Positions 35,301-45,600 of a stretch of DNA of 64,000 bases are shown piece by piece. The first letter of the stretch is position 1. Every line of letters begins with the position of its first letter. The notes under the pieces were generated by a model. The model had not been told where the DNA came from. It made no database searches and was given only the letters and a program-made list of their open reading frames with translations. The position numbers and the translations under genes are program-made. Source of the DNA: Branchiostoma floridae (Eukaryota > Chordata > Leptocardii > Amphioxiformes > Branchiostomatidae); NCBI RefSeq assembly GCF_000003815.2, contig NC_049983.1, positions 6,677,390-6,741,389 on the forward strand, written 5' to 3'.

Positions 35301-37988
35301 AAAAGAAACAAACTAATTGTAAAACAATTCGCAGCTACTCATTGACAAGTAACAGTTGCTTGAGTGCTTTTGGCCAACGTCACAGAATATAAACATTCAT
35401 AACAGCTCTTTCTACCATTCAAAGTTAAAAGAATTTCCCATACCAATGAATGCATGAGGCAGTGTGCATAATTTCTGTAGTCCTGGGCTACACAGCTTTA
35501 TGCAATAACAACAGCAGGGGCTAGTCTACAACTTATATACTCTTTCCCAAATGCGGAGTGCTAAGCAGAGAAACCAGTATGTGCAATTTTTAAAAAGTCT
35601 TTGATATGACTCAGCCGGGGATCAAACTCGAGACCTGCAATGGCAAACACTCCTAACTGGCCTTTGCACCATACTATGCACCTAATGATGTGGCAAATTA
35701 TACATGTATCGCTTGTCTTAAAAGAATCCATATGTAATCTAGAAATCTTTCATTCTGCATGGCACACACTTCATATTCAATATTCTTTCTCAGCAATAGA
35801 CAAAGATATACAAGTTACTATCTTATCTTATATACAAGTTACTATCTTATCATCAACATGATACAACTTGTTGTAGAATAAATATTTTCAAGGCCTAAAG
35901 TACCAAATCCAAATGTTTTCACATTTCTCACCTGTTTTTCTGTGAATGCTGTCTTGATTGTGACAGGTTCTGTTGCCAAGGTGATGTTGTCATGGTAACA
36001 CAGAGCAGGAAAGGCAAACCAGTAGTAATAATAGTACTTCTTCAGATCCTGCAGTATCAAAGATGTCAACATGTTAGATACATGACAAGCCCTGTAGTCT
36101 TGCCTTTTTTTATTATATGGGAATTTTACCCATTGAAAAACAAAATTCAACAATACTATAAATTGTACAAAGCAGCAGCAAAATGAGCAAATATATGCTG
36201 TAAATTAAAAAAAAAAGAGTATACCATACTGTGTGTTCAGACATTTATTCAACCTTCCTAAACTCTTAGATTCCATAACAAAGGCTTAATTTTTTTGCCA
36301 AGCTTTTGTTTTATGTGCACGCTCGCATTAGTTTTGGAGTTCCCAGAGGATGACATATAACCATTAATCAAACTGGCCTTAGGTGTGAAAACCAACATCT
36401 AATACTTGACATGAAAAGTAATGATTGAATACTCACTGCAAAAGTAAGCAGAAGAAACCTAGTCAGTAGGGAAGGGTTCTGTACAGCTGCTCCACTGGTG
36501 ATGTCTTCCCAGATCTGAAACATCAGGGGATATGTGAATTAATGTAAAACTCACAGTCATACAAAACACAATACAATACAACAGTACAACACAGCAGAAT
36601 TTAATGCAGAGGAGGACTCACACTGCCATAGAACACATAGAGAATACAAGACCATGTATTCTGTACCCACCCAAGAAGACACACATTTCAAGGCAAAATG
36701 TGCCCAAAGCTAACACTTTGTGGGAACATACACTGTGGGGGTACAGATGCTACAGGGGGTATGGATGCTACAGGGGGTACAGACACCACAGGGGGTACGG
36801 ACACCACAGGGGTAAGAACACTACAGGGGGTAAGAACACTACAGGGGTGATACTGTAAAGCATTGACCAGTCTGGAACTCCAGTATCAAAGATTTTATGG
36901 CCTAGGTATGACATTAACTATTGCACAGAATTGCCCAAATGACAAAGTATGGCATATCATGATATTGATTGATATACCTTCTGTGCGGCACTGTCTATTA
37001 GAGCTTTCTTGTCCGATTCCTTGAAGGCTTCCATGGTGTTCATGTTATGCAGGGTCCCGTACGACAAGCAACATCTCGGAGGTGACTTGTAGTTCCTAGG
37101 AACAGAACAGAACAGAGCAGAATAAAATAGAACAAGTGGGATGTTAAATGTTAGCTCTTAAAAGCAAGAGTCAGAAGGACACAATCCTCCATGAAGTATT
37201 TGGGGGCTTAAGTTTTGACACCCTATTTGAATACCAAGGCAACATACCAAATGTCAGACTAATCCAATAAAAGGATCTCTTGACTTGTGGGTGCAAAGAC
37301 ACAGATCCAGATATCATATAGATGCAAAAGTGATACATACATACTGAGAATGATAAAAACTCACTCATCAAAAGCATTAAACTCCAGACTCATCCTGCAG
37401 GGCAGACCTGGGGCATCACCTGTCAAAGGGAGAAAAATACAAACGCATTTTGCTTAACGCTTGTAAGGACACATTCTGATGATCATGTCAATTTGATCAT
37501 ATGGATGTCATCCAAGCACACATCAAGTTTCGTCCATGCATTTCTCCCAAAAAAGTTTTCTACTATAAGTATTGTAAATGATACAAATTAGCAAAGGCAG
37601 CAATGATATCATCCGTATAATCGAATCAACATTATCTGATACATGGTGACAGGTCTTATTAATCGAAATGAAAAATAAAGAATCAAATCATCTGCTTTGA
37701 AATATCTTCTCATTTCACGACTCTACTGGTATGTACTGCACCCACAAACTAAAGGTTATCTTTACCAAGGAGGTATGACAAACCTCCTAGTATACGTATT
37801 GGACCCTGAACCTTTAACCAGTAAAATTCCTTACCGTTATAGTAGAAGCCATGGATGGGCCTGGGCTGATCGTCTAGTTTGTAGACTTCCAGCTTGTTCT
37901 GGGTAAGTTTGTGCCAGAACCCGGCGTCCAATGCGCTGCCGAAGGGGGCGAACTGGAGCGGGATGGCAGAGGCGTTACCTTCGGACAT
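26333..37988 (-). CDS. ATG7: ATG7, E1-like activating enzyme of autophagy
   Basis: Eighteen coding exons, in transcript order: 37988-37835, 37419-37365, 37095-36978, 36514-36437, 36048-35932, 35290-35150, 33907-33819, 33352-33231, 33106-33016, 32577-32433, 31908-31750, 30563-30369, 29828-29637, 29069-28954, 28697-28613, 28284-28204, 27418-27296, 26368-26333. They sum to 2097 bases and 698 aa (human 703), all junctions in phase with GT-AG borders. The N-terminal domain begins [20 protein letters not shown]. The nucleotide-binding loop is [10 protein letters not shown] (residues 357-366), with [13 protein letters not shown] after it and [10 protein letters not shown] beyond. The catalytic cysteine is C563 in [12 protein letters not shown]. 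The zinc cysteines are C541/C544 and C640/C643. The C-terminus is [14 protein letters not shown]7 adenylates ATG12 and ATG8/LC3 and passes them to ATG10 and ATG3 in the cytosol. All key residues are present and the gene looks functional. Confidence 0.97.
26922..27014. mobile_element. 93-bp MITE with TAGCCT ends and a 9-base target duplication
   Basis: The ends are TAGCCTGG and its complement. The arms TTCCATACCCCAACCTCAAG and TTGAGATCGGGCTGGGG pair imperfectly. CTTACGTGG lies directly on both sides (26913-26921 and 27015-27023). It has the same outer bases and duplication length as the element at 11720. It is in the last ATG7 intron. Confidence 0.88.
27897..28112. mobile_element. MITE, CTGTAAATGCA family (copy 5)
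   Basis: Starts CTGTAAGTGCAG and ends ACATTTACAG with TA on both sides. It contains AAAACCACCGGGAACAT and GCAGTAAGAGACTACAGTG. It is in the ATG7 intron between coding exons 16 and 17. Confidence 0.8.
29293..29516 (+). repeat. GAAGTTCTGCTGCAGTAC-family repeat followed by a (CA)n run
   Basis: GGAAGTTCTGCTGCAGTAC begins a block also seen at about 30188 and 54556. After about 150 bases it runs into an interrupted CA microsatellite (about 29447-29516). It is in an ATG7 intron. The family class is unknown. Confidence 0.55.
30180..30310 (+). repeat. GAAGTTCTGCTGCAGTAC-family repeat
   Basis: AGAAGTTCTGCTGCAGTACC, then AAAGCAAGCCGTCAATGGAC and CCCAAAATATT, follow the same order as the copy at 54470-54680. 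The copy is truncated and lies in an ATG7 intron. Confidence 0.5.
31053..31088. repeat. Perfect 17-bp-arm palindrome with a 2-base loop
   Basis: AAAAGTGGTCGGTTATT is followed after CT by its exact complement. It lies in an ATG7 intron. It may be the core of a small foldback element, but no outer ends or target duplication were identified. Confidence 0.9.
31401..31500. other. Assembly gap, 100 N
   Basis: Exactly 100 unknown bases in the ATG7 intron between coding exons 11 and 12. No coding exon is missing, because both flanking exons join in phase and match the family. Confidence 0.99.
33604..33715. mobile_element. MITE, CTGTAAATGCA family (copy 6, shortened)
   Basis: TA then CTGTAAATGCATTTATG on the left, and AAATGCCTTCACAG on the right. 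The middle is deleted relative to other copies. It is in an ATG7 intron. Confidence 0.6.
34441..34630 (+). mobile_element. tRNA-derived SINE-like element
   Basis: GCCAAGAGGTTGGGAGTTTG AATAG contains a degenerate B box (about 34479-34492). Downstream GGACGGGACGTTAAGCCATG and TCCATTGTTCATTGTACATG resemble the body of tRNA-related SINEs common in marine invertebrates. It is in an ATG7 intron. Confidence 0.45.
34632..34987. mobile_element. MITE, TCTCCAAGCAGA family subfamily a, interrupted by another MITE
   Basis: The left arm AAGATGGTATCAAAGCTGGC and the right arm from TTTTGATACAATGTACTATC to TCTGCTTGGAGA belong to the subfamily seen at 40571 and 56228. The outer left end is lost. A second element (34659-34844) sits inside the GGCTAAGGAG sequence of this copy. 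Confidence 0.75.
34659..34844. mobile_element. 186-bp nested MITE with TAA target duplication
   Basis: The inverted ends AGCCCCCTTTACAAATCAAG match perfectly and the complementary arms continue for about 65 bases. TAA stands on both sides (34656-34658 and 34845-34847). The related copy at 56228 reads GGCTAAGGAG with no insertion, which gives the empty site. A 3-base TAA duplication fits PIF/Harbinger insertion. The class assignment is inferred. Confidence 0.9.
35555..35690 (-). mobile_element. tRNA-derived SINE-like fragment, minus orientation
   Basis: GGGGATCAAACTCGAGACCT (about 35618-35637) is the complement of a degenerate tRNA B-box/T-arm region, followed by CAAACACTCCTAACTGGCC as expected of a tRNA-related head in reverse. 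It is in an ATG7 intron. Confidence 0.45.
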
Positions 37989-38649
37989 TCTGTCACTTGG
38001 GGAGGGGGGCGGGTCCGACTAGGTGGCGGTCAATAAAATGTGGAATTACACCCGCTGTTGTCGTTTCACAACTCGGCTTCTAGTCCCAAACGCTTGAATG
38101 AGTCGTCTAATCTCTAGATGGACCAGGAAACCAATCAGAACGTAATACAACGATATAAAACGGCCTTTTTTTTCTCGTAGACGCGGAAGTTGTTGTCGTC
38201 TTGTGATTACAGGTGAAGGTGCAAAGGTCAAGATTTTAGGGACAGCCCATTATCTGTTGCAAAGGGTGTGATTGTACACCGTCTAAAAACAATGTCTAGA
38301 TATCAACAAGGCTTTACAAGTCTACAAAACAAAATAATATATTCGTTTACTAATACAAATATTCAAGTTTAGCCTTATATGTCGAGAAAAGCACAACTAT
38401 TTGATTCCAGGCTCTTACATGAATGATTATTGATTTGTCCCTAGTTAGTGATTGGTTACCCTGATGACCCCAGGCGACACCGCCAACATGGCTGCACGAT
38501 TTCTCATTTGAAACGCTCTTTGTTTTAGAGCAAGTTTTGAACACGTTCCGCCACCTGACGCTCAAGAAATACCTACAGAAGGCGTCACACCAGAACCCTG
38601 CATCCTTCCTTCCAATGCAGTGACTCATCTTTCATAAATAGTAGCGAAA
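37989..38649. promoter_or_regulatory. Divergent promoter shared by ATG7 (-) and the brambleberry gene (+)
   Basis: Only 661 bases separate the two start codons. Two CCAAT boxes, in opposite orientation, lie in AAACCAATCAG (38131-38135) and GTGATTGGTT (ATTGG at 38451-38455). CAACATGGCTGC near 38486 resembles a YY1-type site. No TATA box was evident, which fits a housekeeping bidirectional promoter. Start sites are unknown. Confidence 0.5.
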
Positions 38650-41600
38650 ATGCGGAGATTTTCGACCCAGGGACTGATATTTTTCTGTGAACTCGTTTTA
38701 GTCTTGCAACTGCAAGCTTTTGCAACGACGCTAAACTTTGAGGTGAATTCTGGAGATGCAGAAAAGGGCAGAACTCAGCTTGCGGAAATCAGAAAGAGGA
38801 GCGAGGACCCAAGATACGGGAGATGTTGGACCACGGCACTTGCAAGAGTCGAAAGCGGCTGCAAAAGTCTCACAGATGACCAACAGAGCAGGATGGCCAT
38901 AGCCTTTGCGAACTGCCATCTTGCGAAGTCGGGAAAGAGAGATTACGAATGTAAACCTGGGCAAACCATACAAGAATGTACCCAAGATATGGACGACTTG
39001 GCTTTCTCGACTTACACGGAATTTTTCACGCATACGCAAAATATCTGCTTCTTTTTGCAAAACCAGGTAAGAAGATTATGTAGATGGCGTTCTTTTTTGT
39101 GTAATTAGGATAAAGGCGAAAGCTGATTGGTTGTTGGAGATAATTGGTTTTGTGTCTTTTGTTTGGTGAAATGTTGACTAAGTATCTGACATAGAAGTGT
39201 GAAAAAGAACTGTTTGTTTGAAAATGTCCACAGAGGCTTTGTGTTTAAAACTTGGGATTTGCACATGAGTTGCAATATTGAAATAGACTAATTGCTACAT
39301 GATAATAGACAGTATTCTTCTTTCTTGAGATGATAGTTTCTTGTTTTGATATCAATTACCAAGTACAGGCTTTAGAATTCTGTATTATGTACTTTTGCAT
39401 TCAAAACATTGAACAGTTTGATAAAACAATCTAATGCATTGCAGATGAAAGTTCAATAATCCAATACACACAAATGAAAACAAATATTTTAACAAATGAA
39501 AACAAATATTTTAACTTGAGATCATAGTTACACTTAGATCTACAACCTAGTACATAAAAAAGAACAGTGTACATGTGAAGACAGAATTTTAAAAAAGATA
39601 GTTTAGATAGTTTAACATTCAGATTATATGTAGAAAAATACATTTGATGGAAAATTTTGAAAAGTTCAATTTGTTTACGTAATTTGCATGCTGTTCACCA
39701 AATATACAAGGCTGCAAATTTAAGATATTATGAGATATGAAATATTATACAATTTGTGATGATTCTGGCTGCTCGGCTGAAGAACTGCCCAAGGCTATGG
39801 ACGATAGGGAAGGATGGAGGAAGAGAGTCATGTCCATCCACGCAACCAGCACGCCCGGATGATGATGATACAATTTTGTGATTTGTCTTTTTCTATTCCA
39901 GGTGTGGCAGGAGAACACAGAGAGAACCGTCTCAATGTTAGCTGACAATTCAGACAAAGTGGCTCACAAACTGGAGGTATGGAAAAAAGTCAAAATGCTT
40001 TGAACATGTTGTGATGATGTGATATGTTATAATACTTATATGTAGTAAGATTTGCACTCTGACTTTCAAGTAGATTGAGGTGTTGAGAGATTTCAGATGC
40101 AGATTTATGAAGATATAGGAGGTATCTCCCTACATGGCACAACTGGTAGCGACTGTTACAGTTAGATGGTAACTGGGAAACCTCAGGACATCTCAGTTGG
40201 GGCTGCACCATCTTTCAAAAGGGGTGTAAAATTGGTGTCCTTTTTTTGAGGAGGTGCCTCGAGCACATTACAAGGGTAAGAGCTAGCAACCCCTGCCTGT
40301 CAAGATATATTAGAACAGAAAGGAAACTTAGTGCCCTATAAGATACGAGCATACATTTACTTCCTTCCTTCAGGTGACAGCAGAGATGCAGGAGATGGTC
40401 ATTGCTCGACAGAACGCCTCCCTTAAGAAGCAAGAAGACATCTTGAGACACGAGGAAGCCTTGAGGAAGACCCTGAAGAGTTCCACGGAGAACGTCCAAG
40501 CTGCCTTCGATCAGATGAAGCAGTCAGCTAGGGAGCAAAGGGCTCTGTTTGGGGAGGTAAAAATTTTTTATCTCCAAGCAGGTCCCAGGTAGCATAAGAT
40601 AGTAACAAATTCAAAAGCTGCCAGAGGAGTGAAGCTGGCATAGGAGTGTGTTTGGCCCAGTGGTTGTTAACTCCCTTTGGCCAGCTGTACTTAGCCAGCT
40701 TTGATACTATCTTATGCCACTGGTAAATCTGCCTGGAGAATTGGACCAGTTTTTGAAAAATACATAAGCTTGTCCGATCAGCACTTTTAGTTGTACTGAG
40801 CCTTATTCTTCATAATATAGGATATTCTGCAGTAAAAAGTAAATGTACAATCCAAAATAGAATTCTTCAAAACACTGTTCAAGTGTCTCCTCTCTCCTAC
40901 CTAGGCATTTTACAGGATTGAAGATTTGTATGCCATCGTGCTGGGAGTGTGTACTGGGTTCTACACCTTATTCCTCATAACGTAGGCTATTCTGTAGAAG
41001 TAGATGTACAATCCAGAATACACCATTCATGTGTCTTCTCTTTTTATTCCCAGGTATTTGGTAGGATTGAAGACCTCCAGGCCATGGTTCTAGGAGAGTT
41101 TACAGGGTTCTACACTCTAGTCTTCATCACCCTGTCTGCCATCATCATCTACATGCTCACCTCCACACCGCGGACCAGCAGTGCTCGCTTCTGGATGTTC
41201 CTCGTTTTACTACTGAACGCTGGGATGGAGAGACTCATCGCTAACCGAACAGTACTGGACAGCGAGGGGCAGAATGCTACTGTAGGTTGCAGTTCCTTTT
41301 GTAGATAACAATAGGCATAGCTTTCAATATACATCTGGGTTTGAAATACAGGGTGCATGTACACTTTTGTGCGTCCAAATTTGGAGCTGTTAACCTAATT
41401 TTTGACTGTGGGAGCACCAAGATATTTTAGTAGGCTATAGGGTCAAGGTACTACCAGTACTGTACACCAGTATATAGATTATTCTTGAAACGGAAGTATC
41501 CAAAAAGGCAAGAAAGCCTTTATTACTTTGTTGTATTGATAGTTTAGAATTTCCTATAGAGTAACAGGTTCAAAGCGATACTAGGCTTTGTATTTATGTT

Positions 41601-44600
41601 TTACTGAAATTATACTTTATCATATGTTGTGCACCCAATTTTTTTTCTATACACCTTAAAGTATTGATTGGAGTGAGAAAGGTTAAGTACATGTATTGTA
41701 CATATGCAAAGCTTCTTTTCAGACATTCTTTATATCGAAAATACTTTATTTCTTCTTGACCATCGCTCATACTGTACAATACTTTGAACAGAAATGGTAG
41801 CTACTGAGTCATAGCCTTTCTGCAATTGATATCAATAATAGTATTCCTTTGTTTCTTTTGCCTCCTAGGAGCTTGTGTACGAGCGTCTCTGGTTCTGCCG
41901 GAAGTTTTTCTGCATGGTTGCCATGACTGTACTGGCTGTGTGTAGTTATAGGTACAATCTTTTTCTACTACAAATCAATAATACAAATCAATGTCTTCAT
42001 GTGGGGTAATTGCTGTCATATATTGAGGTCAGCTGAGTTAGCACCAAATTGCAGCCGCTCTGGACCCTTTGCCTTCTGGCAATTCAGCTCCTGGCTGCAA
42101 AGAGAGAGTAGTCAGCGCACCACTAACAAATATACTTTAACTGATCCTTAACGCTGCAAGTGGGTTAAATTTAGGTCCAGGTATGACATAATGTACAACA
42201 GTATCTTCACTATCATCACCTTCTTGTAAACAATGGACCTAGATGTATAATATGACTTGTTTGTTTCAGGTACAAAGACTACAACAAGATCAACAATGAC
42301 CTTCTCCTGAAGATAGAACAGCAGAACCAACAGCTCCAAAACGCCCTGTGCAAAATACGTGGGTTTATTTGCTACTCCTTTCCTTCTAGTTTCTAACTCA
42401 TAAGAAAGTCTTAACAGTTCCAAAATCACTTTAAGGTCAATCATGAACTTGTATTTTGCTTTGTAAGTTTGTTTTTGATGACTCACATGTTTTTGTTCTT
42501 GCGCTTGACCCTGACCCCCACAGAGAAGAGTCCCCTGGGTATGTTTGCGGGAGGTGGAGATGGTAAGGATACAGTGGATGCAGGGGCGATAGACTTTGGT
42601 GAGGGGTGCTTTCCTTCCTTCCTTCTGACTGCAGTGTGTCTTTACCTTCAACATAGCTCCTTTGTTCTTACACTTGTAAACAATCAAAGTGCACTTTTTG
42701 TGTGTTGTGTGTTTACTTTCAGCACTGTTACACAGCTTCATATGTTTTCACAAACAAATGGCACTGCAAGCCTGTAGCCTTGGGACATTTAGAAAAATCT
42801 CCCCACACACTGAATGGTACCCAAGAAGAATGATAAATGAAATCTCTCTTGACAGCACTGTTATCAACAGTCTCTGTTTTCTACTTCTCTCAAAAACACA
42901 AGAAATGCCATCATGAATTTTCTCAAGTTTCCAAAGATGCATAACCCCCTAGAGAGCATTTGGTACTTTCTGGTAAAAAAAAAATCTACAGAAGAACCCC
43001 CCTCCCCCAAACAAAATCTTGGCTACAGGCATGCACTAGTTGCATGTTTGAGGTGGTACTTCAGCTTCTGCAAGTCTGCTTCTTTTCTTTTTTTTCTACA
43101 GAGGGGTTTGATAATTGTACACTGCATTTACTAGGAATTTGTGTTACCATGTCATTACAAGTAGGAGTTAGAGTTCATTTCTTGTGTGTTTGTGTCAGTG
43201 TGATGTTGTTGTGACATCCACGTACATACATGCCTTTGGCACGCAATGATACATACATTGAGGGTTATTCTCTGATCTCCACAGATATATCAGATGCAGA
43301 TGATGACACCTTCCATGGATCTGATGACAGTGACTCTGATGATGGTGAGTCCAGGGCTACGAGCAACAGTCGTAGGACAAGTAGAGCAGGTAAGAATGTT
43401 TCTAGTTCAGTTCTATTTGCCAGGTTTTCTGGTGACACAACAATCCAAAGCCTACTTAGGTATTTAATGGGTATTAAAAGGCTTTATAGTTTGTTAGCTT
43501 GCTTGCTCTCTGTCTCTCTCTCTCTCATTCACTCACTCACTCAATTGCTTGCTCACTTGCTTTCTCACTCTCACACACTCAGTCACTCACTCATACACTC
43601 ATGTCTATACCCTCATCTTCTCTCTCACTCACTTACACAGTCTCACATACTCTCCAACACCCTCACATTCTCTCTCAAACATTCTCAGTCACTCACTCAC
43701 TAATGGAGTCATACCCTTGCTCACTCTCACATCCTTACATTCTCTCACTCACAGGTTTATAATCTGTTGCTCCCATCTTGGCAGAGTTAGATGTGCAACT
43801 ATTGATAGATATTTCTTATAGATACATTTTGTATATGTATTATGCTGCCATAATTTCTATGTACACACATTTATTTTATATTTGGTGACGCTTTGATTTC
43901 CATAAAAATGCCATGAAGCAAAATGTGAGGTTTTCTAGGACAAATGAAGTTACAGACAAAACATGTTTCAATGGTGTATCATTTCATTGATCTATAAGTT
44001 GTTATTTTTTTCTCGTAGGCACTCCAGTTGTGAACATTGCCACAGGGCTGTTTACACCCATCCACGCTGACGAAGCTGATGTGGCCACAGTGAAGGCAGA
44101 GGACTTCCAAACCCCCGACAGACCCCCAAGCAGAAACAGTGAAGACAGTGCAAGTAGGTTAAAATCAATAATACAAATCTTTCTGTAGATAAAGATTTTT
44201 ATTTGTAAAACGCCACAGTCAGTTTGGAACCTAGCACTGTTTTCTTTCTGCTTGTCAGAAGAATATTTTACCAGTCGAGATGCTAGGTTCCAAACCAGCT
44301 GCTGTGTAATATGTAATATGATGCCAAAGGCAAAAATTAATTTGATCAGCATTTAAGTTCGCGGGGATTGAATTTTGCTGTAGAGGGAAAATGGTTGCAC
44401 CATGCACGGTAGTCTCTAAATTAAACATCACCACAAAAGTTTCTGCATTTACAGTACCTGGCATCAGGAATCAAAACTGGAGGTATGATTTGTAAGATGC
44501 GATATTCCATAGCATCAAAAGGGTATGTTTTGTTCAATTGCCTTTGTTCATCGGATAGTACTTATGATGGTGATTAGTAATTGATTTGATGTCATTGATA

Positions 44601-45600
44601 ACAATACCAATTTAACAAGTGAATGTTTCGAAATGTTCCAGTTGGGTCCGGTCCGGAGCCTGAGCCCGGTCCCTCCTCCCCCAGTGTCAGGCGCAGGATA
44701 GGCCGACCCAAGGGCAGCAGGAACTACAGGGAGAGTACACCCAGCATTGATGACAGGGTGGGTGGAACAAGGCATCTTTTTATCATATTGTGCCTTTGTT
44801 ATGTCCATTCAAGTGTGAAAACACATGGACTCGTAACTTGTTCTTGGAATCGCCGCACCTATTTTTCTGAAAATGGAAAAAAATTGACACACCTTCAACT
44901 TAACAAATTTTCATTCAAATTTATTCTTATTAAATCACTACCTTGTTGTGATGTGAAAAGTTTTTAAAAAAGTGTGTAACAGCGTATGCAATTGGAGACA
45001 AAACTAAAAACAATTCAACAACTTTCCAGTATACTATATTGGCCTGAGTGCCTTACGAGGTTCTTACAATGTGAGTACGTTTATCATTGCAGTAAAACTT
45101 TTCATTAATGAAAGACATATTAAGTACCAACATAAAAATTGTACTTTTCAATAAGCAGGTGCAACTGCTGTACAATGGTAAAATTTGCTTTCTTTCTTCT
45201 CAAGCTGAAACTTATTCTTTTTTTTTGTATTAGCCCTTACCCAGGATATTCGGAATTATTTTTGAAAATTTATTGATCCCCATTACTTCCCGTTTCCCCG
45301 TTACTTTTTCTGAAAAATTTGAGAAACGACAAATTGAATTGATATTGCCTAAGTTACAAACAGAATGTGTCATTTCTCCAGGTGGTCAGCCCAGGCGGTC
45401 GGTACAACCTTCGCACCAGGAGGACCCCCCAGCCCAACCCCCTAACCACTGAGGAGTCCCCCCGCAGCTTTGCGCGGAAGGTGCACACGCTCGCCCGCAT
45501 CGCCAGACACAACAGCCACGTGCTGCGGATGACTCGCGACGACGGCGACGAACCTGCGGGCGTGGCGCCAAAATTCTTCTCATCAGATGAGGACGACTGA
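38650..45600 (+). CDS. bmb: Brambleberry/Kar5-family nuclear-envelope fusion protein
   Basis: Eleven coding exons: 38650-39066, 39902-39976, 40374-40556, 41054-41281, 41869-41951, 42270-42358, 42524-42598, 43285-43389, 44019-44153, 44642-44757, 45382-45600. They sum to 1725 bases and 574 aa, all in phase. A signal peptide ends near residue 25 (VLVLQLQAFA). A Cys-rich lumenal domain follows with RCWTTALARVESGC, IAFANCHLA, ECTQDMDD and FTEFFTHTQN-like text (here YTEFFTHTQNICFFLQ), the hallmark of Kar5/brambleberry. A coiled region (140-225) leads to three hydrophobic segments (about 241-260, 270-287, 313-329). The C-terminal part has an acidic stretch (DADDDTFHGSDDSDSDDGE), an AT-hook-like RRRIGRPKGS (GRPKG 484-488) and an RTRRTPQPNP block, ending SSDEDD. 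Kar5 in yeast, GEX1 in plants and zebrafish brambleberry act in nuclear or karyomere membrane fusion after fertilisation. Confidence 0.88.
40571..40739. mobile_element. MITE, TCTCCAAGCAGA family subfamily a, beside a splice donor
   Basis: TCTCCAAGCAGG on the left, AGCATAAGATAGTAACAAA inward, and the complement through TTTGATACTATCTTATGCCA to GCCTGGAGA on the right. Its left end lies 14 bases after the donor of brambleberry exon 3 (40557), leaving the donor GTAAAA intact. Confidence 0.8.
40905..40985 (+). pseudogene. Decayed tandem duplicate of brambleberry exon 4
   Basis: After a CTAG acceptor-like site the frame reads AFYRIEDLYAIVLG, then CTGFYTLFLIT and a stop at 40983-40985. The true exon 4 (41054) reads VFGRIEDLQAMVLG, then FTGFYTLVFIT. 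The flanking text is also duplicated: CTTATTCTTCATAATATAGG (about 40802), CTTATTCCTCATAACGTAGG (40970), and GTACAATCC in both. It has no usable donor before the stop, so it is a dead partial exon copy. Confidence 0.85.
43497..43756. repeat. CTCA/CTCT-rich microsatellite in a brambleberry intron
   Basis: Compound runs of CTCTCT, CACTCACT and TCACTCTCACA occupy the intron after exon 8. The Ser/His/Thr/Leu-rich open frames across it are repeat artefacts. Confidence 0.9.
44349..44454. mobile_element. MITE, CTGTAAATGCA family (copy 7, left end lost)
   Basis: GCATTTAAGTTCGCGGGGAT on the left and TTTCTGCATTTACAG then TA on the right. It is shorter than other copies and lies in the brambleberry intron between exons 9 and 10. 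Confidence 0.65.

Noticed and set aside
42148..42741. 197-aa open frame on the minus strand
   Set aside because: It lies antisense to brambleberry exons 6 and 7 and their introns, with no family resemblance.
43230..43703. 157-aa open frame including acidic DADDDTFHGSDDS
   Set aside because: Only 43285-43389 of it is coding (brambleberry exon 8). The rest is intron and microsatellite.
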